NCBI GenBank assembly: GCA_934636245.1
Contig: CAKUAI010000015.1
Span: 1 to 64,000 of the forward strand
DNA from: an uncultured Coriobacteriales bacterium
GTDB taxonomy: Bacteria; Actinomycetota; Coriobacteriia; Coriobacteriales; UMGS124
Reading direction: 5' to 3'
DNA: 64,000 nucleotides
The position numbers were made by a program, and so were the translations under genes. Under the pieces are notes generated by a model. The model saw nothing but the letters and a program-made list of their open reading frames with translations. It searched no databases and was not told where the DNA came from. This document shows, in pieces, positions 43,869 through 52,952 of this stretch. Numbering within the stretch: position 1 is the stretch's first letter; each line of letters starts with the position of its first letter.

Positions 43869-44912
43869 TTAGGCCGATGCCTGCGTATACGAGCCCGAAA
43901 GGGCATTGGCGTCAAGCACCGCCATGCAGCCCTTGACGACATTCTCCAGGGCCGTGGGCGAGACATTGACGGGCACGCCCGTTTCCTCGCGCAGACGACG
44001 ATCCAGGCCGCGCAGCATTCCGCCGCCGCCGGACAGAAGGATGCCGTAGTACATGATGTCGCTGGCAATGTCGGGCGGAGTTGCGTCAAGCACTTCGCGC
44101 ACGACCTTGACGATGGCCTTGATGGGGTCCTGGATGGCGCGACGCACTTCCTCGGACTCGATGCGCACGGTCTTAGGCATGCCCGTCACCGTGTCGCGGC
44201 CGTTGACCTCGACATCGAGTTCACGGTCGAGGGGTGCGGCGGAGCCAACCTTGATCTTGATGATTTCGGCAGTGCGCTCGCCGATGTTGAGGCCGTAGGT
44301 GTCCCTCACCATCTCAAGGATGGCGCGGTCAAAGGCGTTGCCGCCCACGCGAACCGAACGGGAGACGACGATGCCGCCCATCGAGATGACCGCGACCTCG
44401 GCCGTGCCGCCGCCGATGTCGACGACAAGAGAGCCGGTCGGCTCCTCAACGGGAAGCTCGGCGCCGATGGCTGCGGCCATGGGTTCCTCGATGAGGAACG
44501 CCTGCGAGGCGCCCGCCTGCAGCGCGGCTTCGAAAACGGCGCGCTTCTCAACGGACGTGACGCCGCTGGGAATGCCGATGACAACACGAGGACGCGGGGC
44601 AAGCAGGCCCTTCTTCTCGCCGCAGGCCTTGCCGATGAAATAGCGAAGCATCGCCTCGGTCACGTCGAAGTCGGCGATGACGCCATCCCTCATCGGCTTG
44701 ATGGCCTCGATGTTTCCGGGGGTGCGGCCAAGCATGCGCTTCGCATCGGCGCCAACCGCCAGGACACGATTCTTGTCACGGTCGATGGCGACAACTGAGG
44801 GTTCGTTGATGAGAATCCCCGCCTCGCGCGTGGCAACAAGCGTGTTCGCGGTACCTAGGTCTATTGCCAGGCCTGCACCGTTGCGGCCCAGGATGTTGTC
44901 TAGAAACGACAT
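43869..44912 (-). CDS. mreB: Actin-like cell-shape protein MreB
   Basis: The 347-residue protein carries the actin-fold signatures: phosphate 1 AIDLGTANTLV, phosphate 2 LVVDIGGGTAEVAVIS, adenosine motif GILLSGGGGMLRGLD, and EEPMAAAIGAELPV. It begins MSFLDNILGRN, suggesting an amphipathic membrane-binding helix. ATG 44912 has only a weak GGTG element, and a terminator hairpin ends about 14 nt upstream, so its expression control is unclear. It heads mreB-mreC-mreD-PBP2-rodA. Confidence 0.96.
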   Translation of the reverse strand: MSFLDNILGRNGAGLAIDLGTANTLVATREAGILINEPSVVAIDRDKNRVLAVGADAKRMLGRTPGNIEAIKPMRDGVIADFDVTEAMLRYFIGKACGEKKGLLAPRPRVVIGIPSGVTSVEKRAVFEAALQAGASQAFLIEEPMAAAIGAELPVEEPTGSLVVDIGGGTAEVAVISMGGIVVSRSVRVGGNAFDRAILEMVRDTYGLNIGERTAEIIKIKVGSAAPLDRELDVEVNGRDTVTGMPKTVRIESEEVRRAIQDPIKAIVKVVREVLDATPPDIASDIMYYGILLSGGGGMLRGLDRRLREETGVPVNVSPTALENVVKGCMAVLDANALSGSYTQASA

Positions 44913-44925
44913 GCGCGCACCAATC

Positions 44926-44959
44926 GAAAAGTAGGCCCATCCCGCTAGGCGGGATGGGC
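44926..44959 (-). terminator. ndk terminator abutting mreB
   Basis: GCCCATCCCGC / GCGGGATGGGC is a perfect 11-bp stem with a 3-nt loop, followed on the minus strand by CTACTTTTCG. It stops ndk transcription but lies just before the mreB start. Confidence 0.8.
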
Positions 44960-45002
44960 TTGCAAGACTTCAACTTGTCAGAAAGTCAAATGCCAAGCGA
45001 GC

Positions 45003-45407
45003 TTAGGCCTGGAAGAAGATGCCAATCTCGCGCTCGGCAGATGCGGGAGAGTCGGAGCCATGGATGACGTTACGGTCAACGGAGAGGCCGAAGTCGCCAC
45101 GGATGGTGCCGGGCTCAGCCTTGGCGCAGTCGGTGGCGCCCATGAGGCGACGCATGTTGGCGACGGCGTTCTCGCCGGAGATGACCATCTTGACGACGGG
45201 GCCGGAGGTGATGTAGGACACGAGGCCCTCGTAGAAAGGCTTGCCCTTGTGCTCGGCGTAGTTGGCCTCGGCCTGCTCGGGGGTGACCATCTCGAGCACC
45301 ATGCGCTCGATGGTGAGACCGGAGCGCTCGATGCGGTTGACGATCTCGCCGATGTGACGGTTGGCCACAGCGTCGGGCTTAATCATGATGTAAGTCTTCT
45401 CGATCAT
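45003..45407 (-). CDS. ndk: Nucleoside diphosphate kinase
   Basis: The 134-residue enzyme equilibrates NTP pools through a phospho-His. It begins MIEKTYIMIKPDAVANRHIG and has the active His in NVIHGSDSPASAEREI. The start ATG 45407 follows AAGG. It has its own terminator and a possible promoter. Confidence 0.97.
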   Translation of the reverse strand: MIEKTYIMIKPDAVANRHIGEIVNRIERSGLTIERMVLEMVTPEQAEANYAEHKGKPFYEGLVSYITSGPVVKMVISGENAVANMRRLMGATDCAKAEPGTIRGDFGLSVDRNVIHGSDSPASAEREIGIFFQA

Positions 45408-45429
45408 TGTCGTGCCTTTCACTCGTTGT

Positions 45430-45458
45430 CTGCTAATGCAACTCACACTGCGCATCAA
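45430..45458 (-). promoter_or_regulatory. Possible ndk promoter
   Basis: On the minus strand TTGATG (45453-45458) and TAGCAG (45430-45435) are 17 nt apart, 22 nt before ndk. The -35 overlaps a 6-bp hairpin (CTGCGC / GCGCAG, 45448-45464) following the TPR gene. The -10 is poor. Confidence 0.35.
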
Positions 45459-45479
45459 GCGCAGAAGGAGACCCTTTTG

Positions 45480-46877
45480 CTAGGCCTGCTCGCCTTCGGC
45501 AGGAACCTGCTCGCCCTCGGCGGTCTGGTCGGCGGGTGCGGCAGCCTGGTCGGCCTGCTGGCCGGCCTCGGTCTGCTCCTCGGAGACGACCTTCTCGCCG
45601 TTGAACGCGTCAACGTAGGTGTTGTCGGTCTCGGAGAGGATGACGCGCTCGACGTTGGAGACCTTCCAGCCAATACCCTGGCGCACGAGGCTCACGCGGT
45701 AGGTGATCTTGCCGCCCTGGGGAAGCGCGGTCTGCACGATGGCGACGCAGTCGCTCATCGTCGCGTCCATGCCGATGACCTCGGCGGCACCGTTGCCCTC
45801 GATGGAACTCATGACCTGGTTGCGGGCGGTGTCGTCAACGCCCGAAGCCCAAAGGCCGGATGCGCTGTCGCCGTCCGCGGCGGCGGCGAACACGTCGGAG
45901 ATGACGCCCTCGCGGGAGGGAATGCCCAGGCCTGCCGCATAGGCGCCGGCACAAGCCCCGAGCACAACGGCCACAATCAGGATGACGACAAGCGCGCGCT
46001 TGAGCCCACGGTGCGGCTTCACCTGGTCGTACGCCTCACGACGACGCTGGTCGGCCACGATGTCGGCCTCGGAGATGTTGAAGAAGCCCGAGTCCTCGGC
46101 GCTGGGGAGCAGATCGCCGGACATGCCGGCCGGGTCGTAGGTGGGATCGACCATGCCTGCAGAGTAGCCGCCGGTGTTGGTGCCCATTGCCTGGACGGCC
46201 TGCGTGGCACGGCTGAAATCAACCTGGGCCGCAGCGGAGAGCTGATAGCCGGTGGAGGTGGCGTTCTGGAAAGCGGACACCGCCTCGACCATGCGGTTCG
46301 TCGCAACGTAGGCTTGGCCGAGGTTTGCGAAGATGAGCGAGCGCTCCTGAGGGTTCGACGCAAAGTCGACGGCCGTGCGGTAGGCCTCGGCGGCATCTGC
46401 CGGACGGCGCATCTGCATAAAGCTCACGCCGAGGTTGATGAGGGCCTTGGCAGGTTCGGGGTTGTTGGGATCCAGGGCCGCCTGACGGTACGCGGTGCCG
46501 GCGTTGCGCGAGTCACCGAGCTTGGAGTACGCCTCGCCAAGCGCCATGTGGGCCTTGTAGGCGCCACGGTAGTTCTGGTCGGTCAGGGCATGGCGCAGCG
46601 AGTCGATGGTGCCGCGCAGGTCGCCGAGGGCCATCTGCGCCTTGCCGAGGTTCGTGTACACGGCACCCTGGTTGCCATAGGAAGGATCCGCCAGGGCAGC
46701 ACGATAGGCCTGCGTGGCCTCCTGCACACGACCGATGCGCATGAGGGCGTTGCCGCACAGGTGGCAAGCCTCGCCGGTGCCCGGACCGGTGCCGCACTGC
46801 GAGAAGAGAATGACTGCGCTCTCCCAGTCCTTGGCGTCATATGCCTGTTTTGCCCTGTTGAAGGTCGTGATATCCAA
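45480..46877 (-). CDS. TPR-repeat protein with a single C-terminal-half membrane anchor
   Basis: The 465-residue protein has about five or six tetratricopeptide repeats in residues 1-215 (for example AVYTNLGKAQMALGDLRGTI, AYKAHMALGEAYSKLGDSRN, ALINLGVSFMQMRRPADAAE). A low-complexity linker and one TM (ALVVILIVAVVLGACAGAY, about residues 296-314) lead to an extracytoplasmic domain of about 110 residues and an Ala/Glu/Gln tail. The TPR part is thus cytoplasmic. The start is TTG 46877 after GGAGC. It is probably a scaffold; the partner is unknown. The zinc-ribbon gene upstream has the same cytoplasmic-TM-outside design. Confidence 0.75.
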   Translation of the reverse strand: MDITTFNRAKQAYDAKDWESAVILFSQCGTGPGTGEACHLCGNALMRIGRVQEATQAYRAALADPSYGNQGAVYTNLGKAQMALGDLRGTIDSLRHALTDQNYRGAYKAHMALGEAYSKLGDSRNAGTAYRQAALDPNNPEPAKALINLGVSFMQMRRPADAAEAYRTAVDFASNPQERSLIFANLGQAYVATNRMVEAVSAFQNATSTGYQLSAAAQVDFSRATQAVQAMGTNTGGYSAGMVDPTYDPAGMSGDLLPSAEDSGFFNISEADIVADQRRREAYDQVKPHRGLKRALVVILIVAVVLGACAGAYAAGLGIPSREGVISDVFAAAADGDSASGLWASGVDDTARNQVMSSIEGNGAAEVIGMDATMSDCVAIVQTALPQGGKITYRVSLVRQGIGWKVSNVERVILSETDNTYVDAFNGEKVVSEEQTEAGQQADQAAAPADQTAEGEQVPAEGEQA

Positions 46878-46934
46878 CGGTAATGCTCCTCGTGCCCTGG
46901 AAGGAAATGTGCGTGTGGTGCGTCGGGGTGCCCC

Positions 46935-46983
46935 TCTTAAAAGAAGGGCCAGTCGGCAATTGTACGTTGCGACCGGCCCTTCT
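46935..46983 (-). terminator. Terminator after the zinc-ribbon gene
   Basis: AGAAGGGCCGGTCGCAA pairs with TTGCCGACTGGCCCTTCT (one or two bulges), loop of about 6 nt, followed by TTTTAAG on the minus strand. Confidence 0.8.
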
Positions 46984-47035
46984 CACAGGGCATTATAGAA
47001 ACTACAGTACCTCAGATGAGTCTTGCGGTCTTGCG

Positions 47036-48025
47036 CTATGCCTGAACGGGGCGAGCTGCCTCGTAGTTCTGCTCGTAGTCGATGAGGTACTTGTTCGTGT
47101 GGCCGTGATCGTCGGCGGGGCCGTTGTCTCGGCTCAGGATGTCGGAGACGTCATTGCCGGCGATATCGGCGTCGCAGGCCTCGACAAGCACGGAGATGCG
47201 CATCTCGAGGTCGTTGTACAGGTTGTCGATGGCAGCCTTGGTCTGAGCGTAGGCAGAGTTGGCGTCGACGGCAACGGCCTGCAGCGTCGCGCGGGCAGAG
47301 CTGATCTGCGCCTGGAGGTCAGCCGCGCGGTTGCGAAGGTCAGACAGGTCGCTGACACCCAGGTTGTCGGAGAACTCCGTCGCGATGGAGCTGATCTGGC
47401 CGTGGAACCCGTCAAGCTGGTTGTAGGCAGTCGTGAGCTGCGTGAACACATCGGCGGCGGGAGCGGCCGTCTGCTGGTCGCTCACCGGGGCGGAGGTGTC
47501 GCCCGTAACCGTACCCTGCTCGGTACCGCCCTGCTGGGACTGGTCGCCGTTGGAGGTGACCACGACGTTGCCGCCGTCGACCGTAGCCGTGCCGGGCTGG
47601 GCGCCGGTGTCCCAGGGATGCAGGATGATGAGCACGAGCGCCACAATGAGCACAAGCAGCACCGCGATGAGCACGATGGGCCACTTGGGCGACTTGGTGG
47701 CGGCGCTCATGTCGACGCTGCGGCCGGGCATGGCGGGCGTAGCGGGCACAGCGGCGAACTCCTGGCTCGCGCCGGTACGCGGAAACTGCCCAGAAGGCTG
47801 CTGGAACGGCGGCATCTGGCACGTGGGCTCATATGACTGGCGCGCAGGCTGCGCCGCAAACTTCTGCGAGGGCTGGCGATAGGCCATGGGATCCTCATAC
47901 CCCTGCTGACCAGGCATGACCTGGGTCTGCCCCGCATACTGGGGCTCAGGCTGAAGAGGGGTGCCGCACGTGGGGCAGAACTTCGTGGACTCAGAGCATT
48001 CGGTACCGCAAACTGAACATTTCAT
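47036..48025 (-). CDS. Zinc-ribbon membrane protein of unknown function
   Basis: In this 329-residue protein, residues 1-25 form a zinc ribbon (MKCSVCGTECSESTKFCPTC). A Pro/Gln-rich cytoplasmic region follows, then one TM (PIVLIAVLLVLIVALVLIIL, about 116-135) and an outer part with a helical segment (LRNRAADLQAQISSARATLQ) likely to be coiled coil. The start ATG 48025 follows GGAGG. Such zinc-ribbon-plus-TM proteins are common in Gram-positives with unknown roles; I cannot assign one. Confidence 0.75.
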   Translation of the reverse strand: MKCSVCGTECSESTKFCPTCGTPLQPEPQYAGQTQVMPGQQGYEDPMAYRQPSQKFAAQPARQSYEPTCQMPPFQQPSGQFPRTGASQEFAAVPATPAMPGRSVDMSAATKSPKWPIVLIAVLLVLIVALVLIILHPWDTGAQPGTATVDGGNVVVTSNGDQSQQGGTEQGTVTGDTSAPVSDQQTAAPAADVFTQLTTAYNQLDGFHGQISSIATEFSDNLGVSDLSDLRNRAADLQAQISSARATLQAVAVDANSAYAQTKAAIDNLYNDLEMRISVLVEACDADIAGNDVSDILSRDNGPADDHGHTNKYLIDYEQNYEAARPVQA

Positions 48026-48128
48026 CGTTTGCCTCCTACCTTTTGTGATTCGTCGTTACTTCGTAAAATAGGTCGGACGCCACAGTCACATCATAGCAAA
48101 GCGCGGGGTGCGACGGGCGGCGCACACG

Positions 48129-49079
48129 CTATTCCGACACGGCCGCAAGATAGGCGACCGCGGCGTCGCAGATGGCATGCGCCAACGTCTCCTGGTACTC
48201 GGGGCTGCAAAGGAGCTGGTCTTCCTCAGGGTTGGACATGAAGCCCATCTCGAAAAGCACCACGGGGACCTGGCAGAAGTTGAAACCCGCCAAATCGGTC
48301 CTCTCCACAATCCCATCGTCTTGGGCACCCGTCTCGGAGATGATGACGGGGTGCATGATGCTGGCCGCATAGGCGCTTGCGTCTGCGATGCTCGTCGTCC
48401 ACTCGTTGTAGCCCGGCACGAGTGTGGTGAACCCGCGGGGACCGGAGTCGTCGGCGCCGTCGCAATGCAGGCGGATAAAGATGTCGGCCCCGCAGTCGTT
48501 GGCGACCCGGGCGCGCTCCTCGCTCGAATACGTGCGGAAGTCGTCCTCACGCACCATGACGACCGTGATCCCCTCGTCGCGCAGCTTGTCGCGCAGCAGC
48601 AATGCCACGGCGAGGGTGACGTCGGCTTCCTCGACGCCCGTCACAACACCTTGGGTGCCACCCGGCTCGACGTACTGCATCTCGCTGGAACCAGGGCCGA
48701 TGGGGGTAAGGGTGAGGTCGTAGCCGCCGCCATGGCCTGCGTCGATGCACACGGTGCCGCGCACGAGCCCCTCCCCTGCCACAGCGCGGGCCTGCACGTC
48801 GCGACCCGTCTGCGACACGGCGTCCATGAAGCCGCCCGCCGCCTTGTTGGCCGCACCCGTAAGCTGACCGGTGGCGCGGGCGTTGCACGACGCGCACGAC
48901 GCGACGCCCACCCCCGCCGCCAGCACGGCCGCAAGGGCGCAACCGCCTATGACGAACGTCCTGCGGCTTACGGGCAGTCCGGGCTTGACGACGTCGCCGT
49001 CATGCTCGGCCGGCGCCTCGCCCTTTGCCACAGGGCCATCGGCGACATCGGCCCGCTCGGGCTGTTTTTCGTCTGTCAA
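48129..49079 (-). CDS. N-acetylmuramoyl-L-alanine amidase (Amidase_3) with twin-arginine/lipobox signal
   Basis: The 316-residue zinc amidase cleaves the peptide from MurNAc. The catalytic domain shows VCIDAGHGGGYD (Zn His), a Glu in VEEADVTLAVALLL, IRLHCDGADD (Zn His) and a C-terminal VLFEMGFMSNPEED (catalytic Glu). The N-terminus has a polar region of about 35 residues, then SRRTFVIGGCALAAVLAAGV, a Tat-like signal, and VASC, a lipobox-like site. The start is TTG 49079 behind GGAGG. Confidence 0.88.
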   Translation of the reverse strand: MTDEKQPERADVADGPVAKGEAPAEHDGDVVKPGLPVSRRTFVIGGCALAAVLAAGVGVASCASCNARATGQLTGAANKAAGGFMDAVSQTGRDVQARAVAGEGLVRGTVCIDAGHGGGYDLTLTPIGPGSSEMQYVEPGGTQGVVTGVEEADVTLAVALLLRDKLRDEGITVVMVREDDFRTYSSEERARVANDCGADIFIRLHCDGADDSGPRGFTTLVPGYNEWTTSIADASAYAASIMHPVIISETGAQDDGIVERTDLAGFNFCQVPVVLFEMGFMSNPEEDQLLCSPEYQETLAHAICDAAVAYLAAVSE

Positions 49080-49356
49080 ACGTTGCCTCCTCACATAGGC
49101 GCACACGGCGCATGGCGCGCCGGACGGCCGGATATGCAACCTTCTACTCTACATGGAGCCGCACCGAGATGCACGCCACTCTGCCCAGGCAACAGATATT
49201 CAGCAGCCAACGTCCACCACAGCGGCCGAACCCTGAAAACATGCCAAACCCTTTGCCGCAATTTTGCACATATATAACAGGCGCAGAACAACTCTGGGTC
49301 TACAATCAAAGGGGTTCTATCGGCACAGAATGAAACGCCCCGGAAGGCAGGCGCGT
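49080..49356. other. Divergent gap between amidase and ppx
   Basis: This gap holds AT-rich stretches (TATATAAC near 49270; TACAAT near 49302) that could be plus-strand -10 elements for ppx, but no convincing -35 partner. No gene or hairpin stands out. Confidence 0.35.
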
Positions 49357-50304
49357 ATGCTAGAAGGCATCGTCGACATAGGCTCGAACTCGGTGAGGAT
49401 GACCGTGTATGACTGCGACGTCCAAACGAACGAGTTCCGGCCGTTCTTTAAGTTGAAGAATCAACTTGGGCTGGCAAGCCACATCGACCCGCAGAGCGGC
49501 AGGCTCGACGAGGCCGGCGTTGACGCGCTCATCAGCACCCTCAAGGAATATCGCAGGGCGGCGTCTCGGTTCACCGAGCTCGACCGTCTCTCCTGCTTTG
49601 CCACCGCCGCCATCCGCAACTCCTCCAACTGTCAGGAAGTCCTCGACAAGGTCGACGAGCTGTGCGGCGTGCAGGTGGAGCTTCTGAGCGGCGTCGAAGA
49701 GGCACGTCTGGGTTTCGCGGGCGCCATGTGGCACTCCGGCGCCACCTCGGGAGTGCAGATCGACGTGGGCGGAGGCTCCAGCGAAGTGCTCGTCTTTGAG
49801 AACGGCCAGGCAAAAGACGCCACGAGCGTCCCCATGGGTTCGCTCTCCCTCTTTGAAAAGTACGTCGACGGCCTTCTGCCCACCGCACGCGAGGCCAAAG
49901 ACATCCGCGAGGCAATCTCCAAGCGCGTGCGCAAGGCGCTCGGTGAGCAGAGTGCCGAATGTGCCTCATGCATCGGCGGCACGGCGCGCGCCATGCGCAA
50001 GGTTCGCAACGCGTGGTTGGCGCCCCAGCAGCCTGGATCCCCCGTCACACGCGGCGAGCTCGACCAAATCGTGTCGCATATCATCGACAAGCCAAAAGTG
50101 GCAATGCGCGAGCTTCTCCGCGTGGTGCCCGAGCGCATCCACACGTTGACCCCGGGACTGCTCGCCATCCAGGCCGTCGCCGACAACTTCGGCGTCCAGC
50201 GCCTCGTCGTGCATGACTCGGGCATCCGCGAAGGCTATCTCATGGAGCGCGTTTTGGGTATAGACACTCAAATGAACAACAACCCCACCGATACCAGGAG
50301 GTAA
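49357..50304 (+). CDS. ppx: Exopolyphosphatase / Ppx-GppA family phosphatase
   Basis: The 315-residue ASKHA-fold enzyme removes terminal phosphate from polyphosphate or pppGpp. The phosphate loops GIVDIGSNSVRMTVYD and QIDVGGGSSEVLVF are present, with ATAAIRNSSN between them. The start ATG 49357 (MLEGIVDIGSNS) follows GCAGG; an ATG at 49330 lacks a ribosome-binding site. It lacks the C-terminal HD domain of E. coli Ppx (513 residues). ppk begins 4 nt later, so synthesis and breakdown are co-expressed. Confidence 0.92.
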   Translation: MLEGIVDIGSNSVRMTVYDCDVQTNEFRPFFKLKNQLGLASHIDPQSGRLDEAGVDALISTLKEYRRAASRFTELDRLSCFATAAIRNSSNCQEVLDKVDELCGVQVELLSGVEEARLGFAGAMWHSGATSGVQIDVGGGSSEVLVFENGQAKDATSVPMGSLSLFEKYVDGLLPTAREAKDIREAISKRVRKALGEQSAECASCIGGTARAMRKVRNAWLAPQQPGSPVTRGELDQIVSHIIDKPKVAMRELLRVVPERIHTLTPGLLAIQAVADNFGVQRLVVHDSGIREGYLMERVLGIDTQMNNNPTDTRR

Positions 50305-50308
50305 GACG

Positions 50309-52834
50309 ATGTCCACCGCCAAAGAGCACGGCAAACCCAAACAGGTACGCCCTGCAGCCGGCAAGTCCGGACTCGACTTCTCTTACACGCAAAACCGCGA
50401 GCTGTCGTGGCTGCAGTTCGACGAGCGCGTGCTCGAAGAGGCCGCCGACCCGTCCGTACCCCTGCTCGAGCGCTTCAAGATGGCCTCCATCTTCGAAAGC
50501 AACCTCGACGAGTTCGTGATGATTCGCCTGGGCAGCCTCTCCGAGCTGGCAAGCCTTGAGTTCCAGCCCGTGGACAACAAGTCGAACCAGACGCCCGGCG
50601 AGCAGCTTGCAAGCGTCTACGAGGTGCTACCCGACTACATCGCACGTCACGACAAGGTCACCGGCGAGCTCGAGGACGAGCTCGCGTCTCACGGCATCGT
50701 GCGCGTGCAGTGGCGAGACTACACCCCCGAGGACAAGAAGGCCATGGAGCAGCTCTTTGTCTCCGAGGTGCTGCCCGTGGTCTCGCCCCAGATCGTGAAC
50801 CCGCGCCACCCCTTCCCCAACCTGCACAACGACACGCTCTACGTCGTCTTCAACCTGGCCAGCGCCACGGAGGCGGGACTTCTCGGCATTGTCGAGGTCC
50901 CCTCGACGCTGGGCCGCTTCGTCCAAATCAAGCACGACGTGCACACGCTGCGCTACACCCTGCTTGAAGACGTCATCCTCGCGTTTGCCGACAGGCTCTT
51001 CGTCGACTTCCACACCTCCGAGCGCGCGGTCATCAGGGTCACGCGCAACGCCGACATCGACCCCGACGAGGGATCGTTCGACCTGGAAGACGACTACCGC
51101 CAGCACATCAAGCGCGTGCTCAAGCAGCGCCTGCGCCTCAACCCCGTTCGCCTGGAAGTGCAGGGCAAGTTCTCCAAGCCGCTCGTCAAGTTCATGCGCA
51201 AAGCTCTTGAGCTGGGTGAACGCCAGGTGTTCTACGTCGCAAGCCCGCTGCGCATGGCCGATTTCGCCTTCTCCTTGGAGGGCAAGATTTCGCAGAGCCT
51301 CGTGAGCGAGCTCGCCTATCCCAAGTTCACCCCGCAGGCCCCCGGCTGCGTCGACCCCAGCGTGCCCATGCACACCCAGATCGAGGACCACGACATCCTG
51401 CTCTCCTACCCCTACGAGTCGATGGAGCCGTTCCTGCGCCTGCTGCGCGAGTCGGCCAACGACCCCGACGTCGTGCAGATCAAGATCACGCTGTACCGCG
51501 TGGCAAAGAAGTCGAGGCTCTGCGAGTCGCTCATCACCGCAGCTGAAAACGGCATCGACGTGACCGTCGTCATGGAGCTGCGCGCCCGCTTCGACGAGGA
51601 GAACAACATCGAGTGGGCAGAGCGCCTCGAGGACGCCGGCTGCACCGTGCTGTACGGCTCGGCGGGCTTCAAGGTCCACTCCAAGATTTGCCAGATCACC
51701 TATCGCCGTGCCGGCGAGGTCACGCGCATCACGCAGCTGGGCACCGGCAACTACAACGAGAAGACCGCCGCCCTCTACGCCGACTACTCCTACATGACGG
51801 CTGACCCGCGCATCGGCGAGGATGCCAACAGGTTCTTCCGCAACATGCAGATCGGCAACCTCAACGGACAGTACTCCTACCTGGGCGTTGCCCCCGTGGG
51901 CCTCAAGCCCCTCATCATGCGCGGCATCGACCGTGAGATAGCCAAGGCGCGCGCAGGCGAAGAGGCGCACATCTGGTTCAAGATGAACTCCATCACCGAC
52001 CGCGAGGTCATCGACAAGATCTCCGAGGCAAGCTGTGCAGGCGTGAAGGTCGACCTCATCGTGCGCGGCATCTCGTGCCTGCTGCCCGGCGTGCCCGGCA
52101 AGACGGAAAACGTCACCGTTCGCTGCATCGTGGGCCGCTGGCTCGAGCATGCCCGCGTGTACATGTTCGGCGTCGACAAGGACATCATGTATCTGAGCTC
52201 GGCCGACATGATGACGCGCAACACCGAGCACCGCGTGGAAATCGCCTACCCGCTGCTCGACCCCGAGCTGCGCCGGCGCGTGGCCGCCGACATCGACGTG
52301 CAGATGCGCGACAACACCAAGGCACGCATCCTCACCCCCGACGGCAAGCACGCCCATGTGCCCGTGTGCGCCGGCGAGGAGCTTGTGTGCGCCCAGGAGT
52401 TCTTCGCAGCTCGCGCAATCGAGGAGTCTCAGAAGACCACGGCCGAGCGCGCCGAGCAGGCCAAGCGGGCGCGCAGCCGTGCCATCCCCAGCGGGCAGCC
52501 TCAGGACCACGAGCCCAAGCAGGCCGAAGAGCCCGCAGGCGAGAAGGAGGCAGCACAGAAGCCCCAGGCAGCGGACGCAGACGCACAAGCCACGCAGCAG
52601 CCGGCCCCCACGGCGGAAAAGGCCGAGGAAAAGCCTGCCGAGGCAGCACGGAAGGACGCGGCAGCCCAGCCCATGGAGGTGGACGCGAAGCCCATCGACC
52701 AGGAACCGGCCGAGGAGCGCGACCCCATGGCTTCTCTTGAACTGATGGTTAAGCAGAAAGGCCGCAAAGCGACTGGTTGGGCTCTCATCAAGGCTGGCAT
52801 TAGGGTACTATTCGGCAAGTCAGCAACGAAATAG
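50309..52834 (+). CDS. ppk: Polyphosphate kinase (PPK1) with long low-complexity tail
   Basis: The 841-residue enzyme polymerises phosphate from ATP. The order is N domain (NRELSWLQFDERVLEEAADP), head domain, and phospholipase D-like catalytic domains with the autophosphorylated His in GFKVHSKICQITYR and TQLGTGNYNEKTA. PPK1 usually ends near residue 690-700. Here about 95 residues rich in Ala, Glu, Lys, Pro and Gln follow, then a basic C-terminal segment (VKQKGRKATGWALIKAGIRV). The start ATG 50309 follows CAGGAGG. Confidence 0.95.
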   Translation: MSTAKEHGKPKQVRPAAGKSGLDFSYTQNRELSWLQFDERVLEEAADPSVPLLERFKMASIFESNLDEFVMIRLGSLSELASLEFQPVDNKSNQTPGEQLASVYEVLPDYIARHDKVTGELEDELASHGIVRVQWRDYTPEDKKAMEQLFVSEVLPVVSPQIVNPRHPFPNLHNDTLYVVFNLASATEAGLLGIVEVPSTLGRFVQIKHDVHTLRYTLLEDVILAFADRLFVDFHTSERAVIRVTRNADIDPDEGSFDLEDDYRQHIKRVLKQRLRLNPVRLEVQGKFSKPLVKFMRKALELGERQVFYVASPLRMADFAFSLEGKISQSLVSELAYPKFTPQAPGCVDPSVPMHTQIEDHDILLSYPYESMEPFLRLLRESANDPDVVQIKITLYRVAKKSRLCESLITAAENGIDVTVVMELRARFDEENNIEWAERLEDAGCTVLYGSAGFKVHSKICQITYRRAGEVTRITQLGTGNYNEKTAALYADYSYMTADPRIGEDANRFFRNMQIGNLNGQYSYLGVAPVGLKPLIMRGIDREIAKARAGEEAHIWFKMNSITDREVIDKISEASCAGVKVDLIVRGISCLLPGVPGKTENVTVRCIVGRWLEHARVYMFGVDKDIMYLSSADMMTRNTEHRVEIAYPLLDPELRRRVAADIDVQMRDNTKARILTPDGKHAHVPVCAGEELVCAQEFFAARAIEESQKTTAERAEQAKRARSRAIPSGQPQDHEPKQAEEPAGEKEAAQKPQAADADAQATQQPAPTAEKAEEKPAEAARKDAAAQPMEVDAKPIDQEPAEERDPMASLELMVKQKGRKATGWALIKAGIRVLFGKSATK

Positions 52835-52952
52835 ACCATAGTCTGAACCTGTTGCGGCGGCGCACGTGAACTCGAACTCGAGGGCATGCGCCGCCGCTGC
52901 GATATGCACCGAGCTGATTCAGGCAATGGCGCAACCTTTGAGCGGGGCAAAC

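Noticed and set aside
50627..52588. A 653-codon minus-strand open frame across ppk
   Set aside because: It is antisense to a clear PPK1 gene, with an Ala/Val/Leu/His/Asp-rich composition and no recognisable domain.
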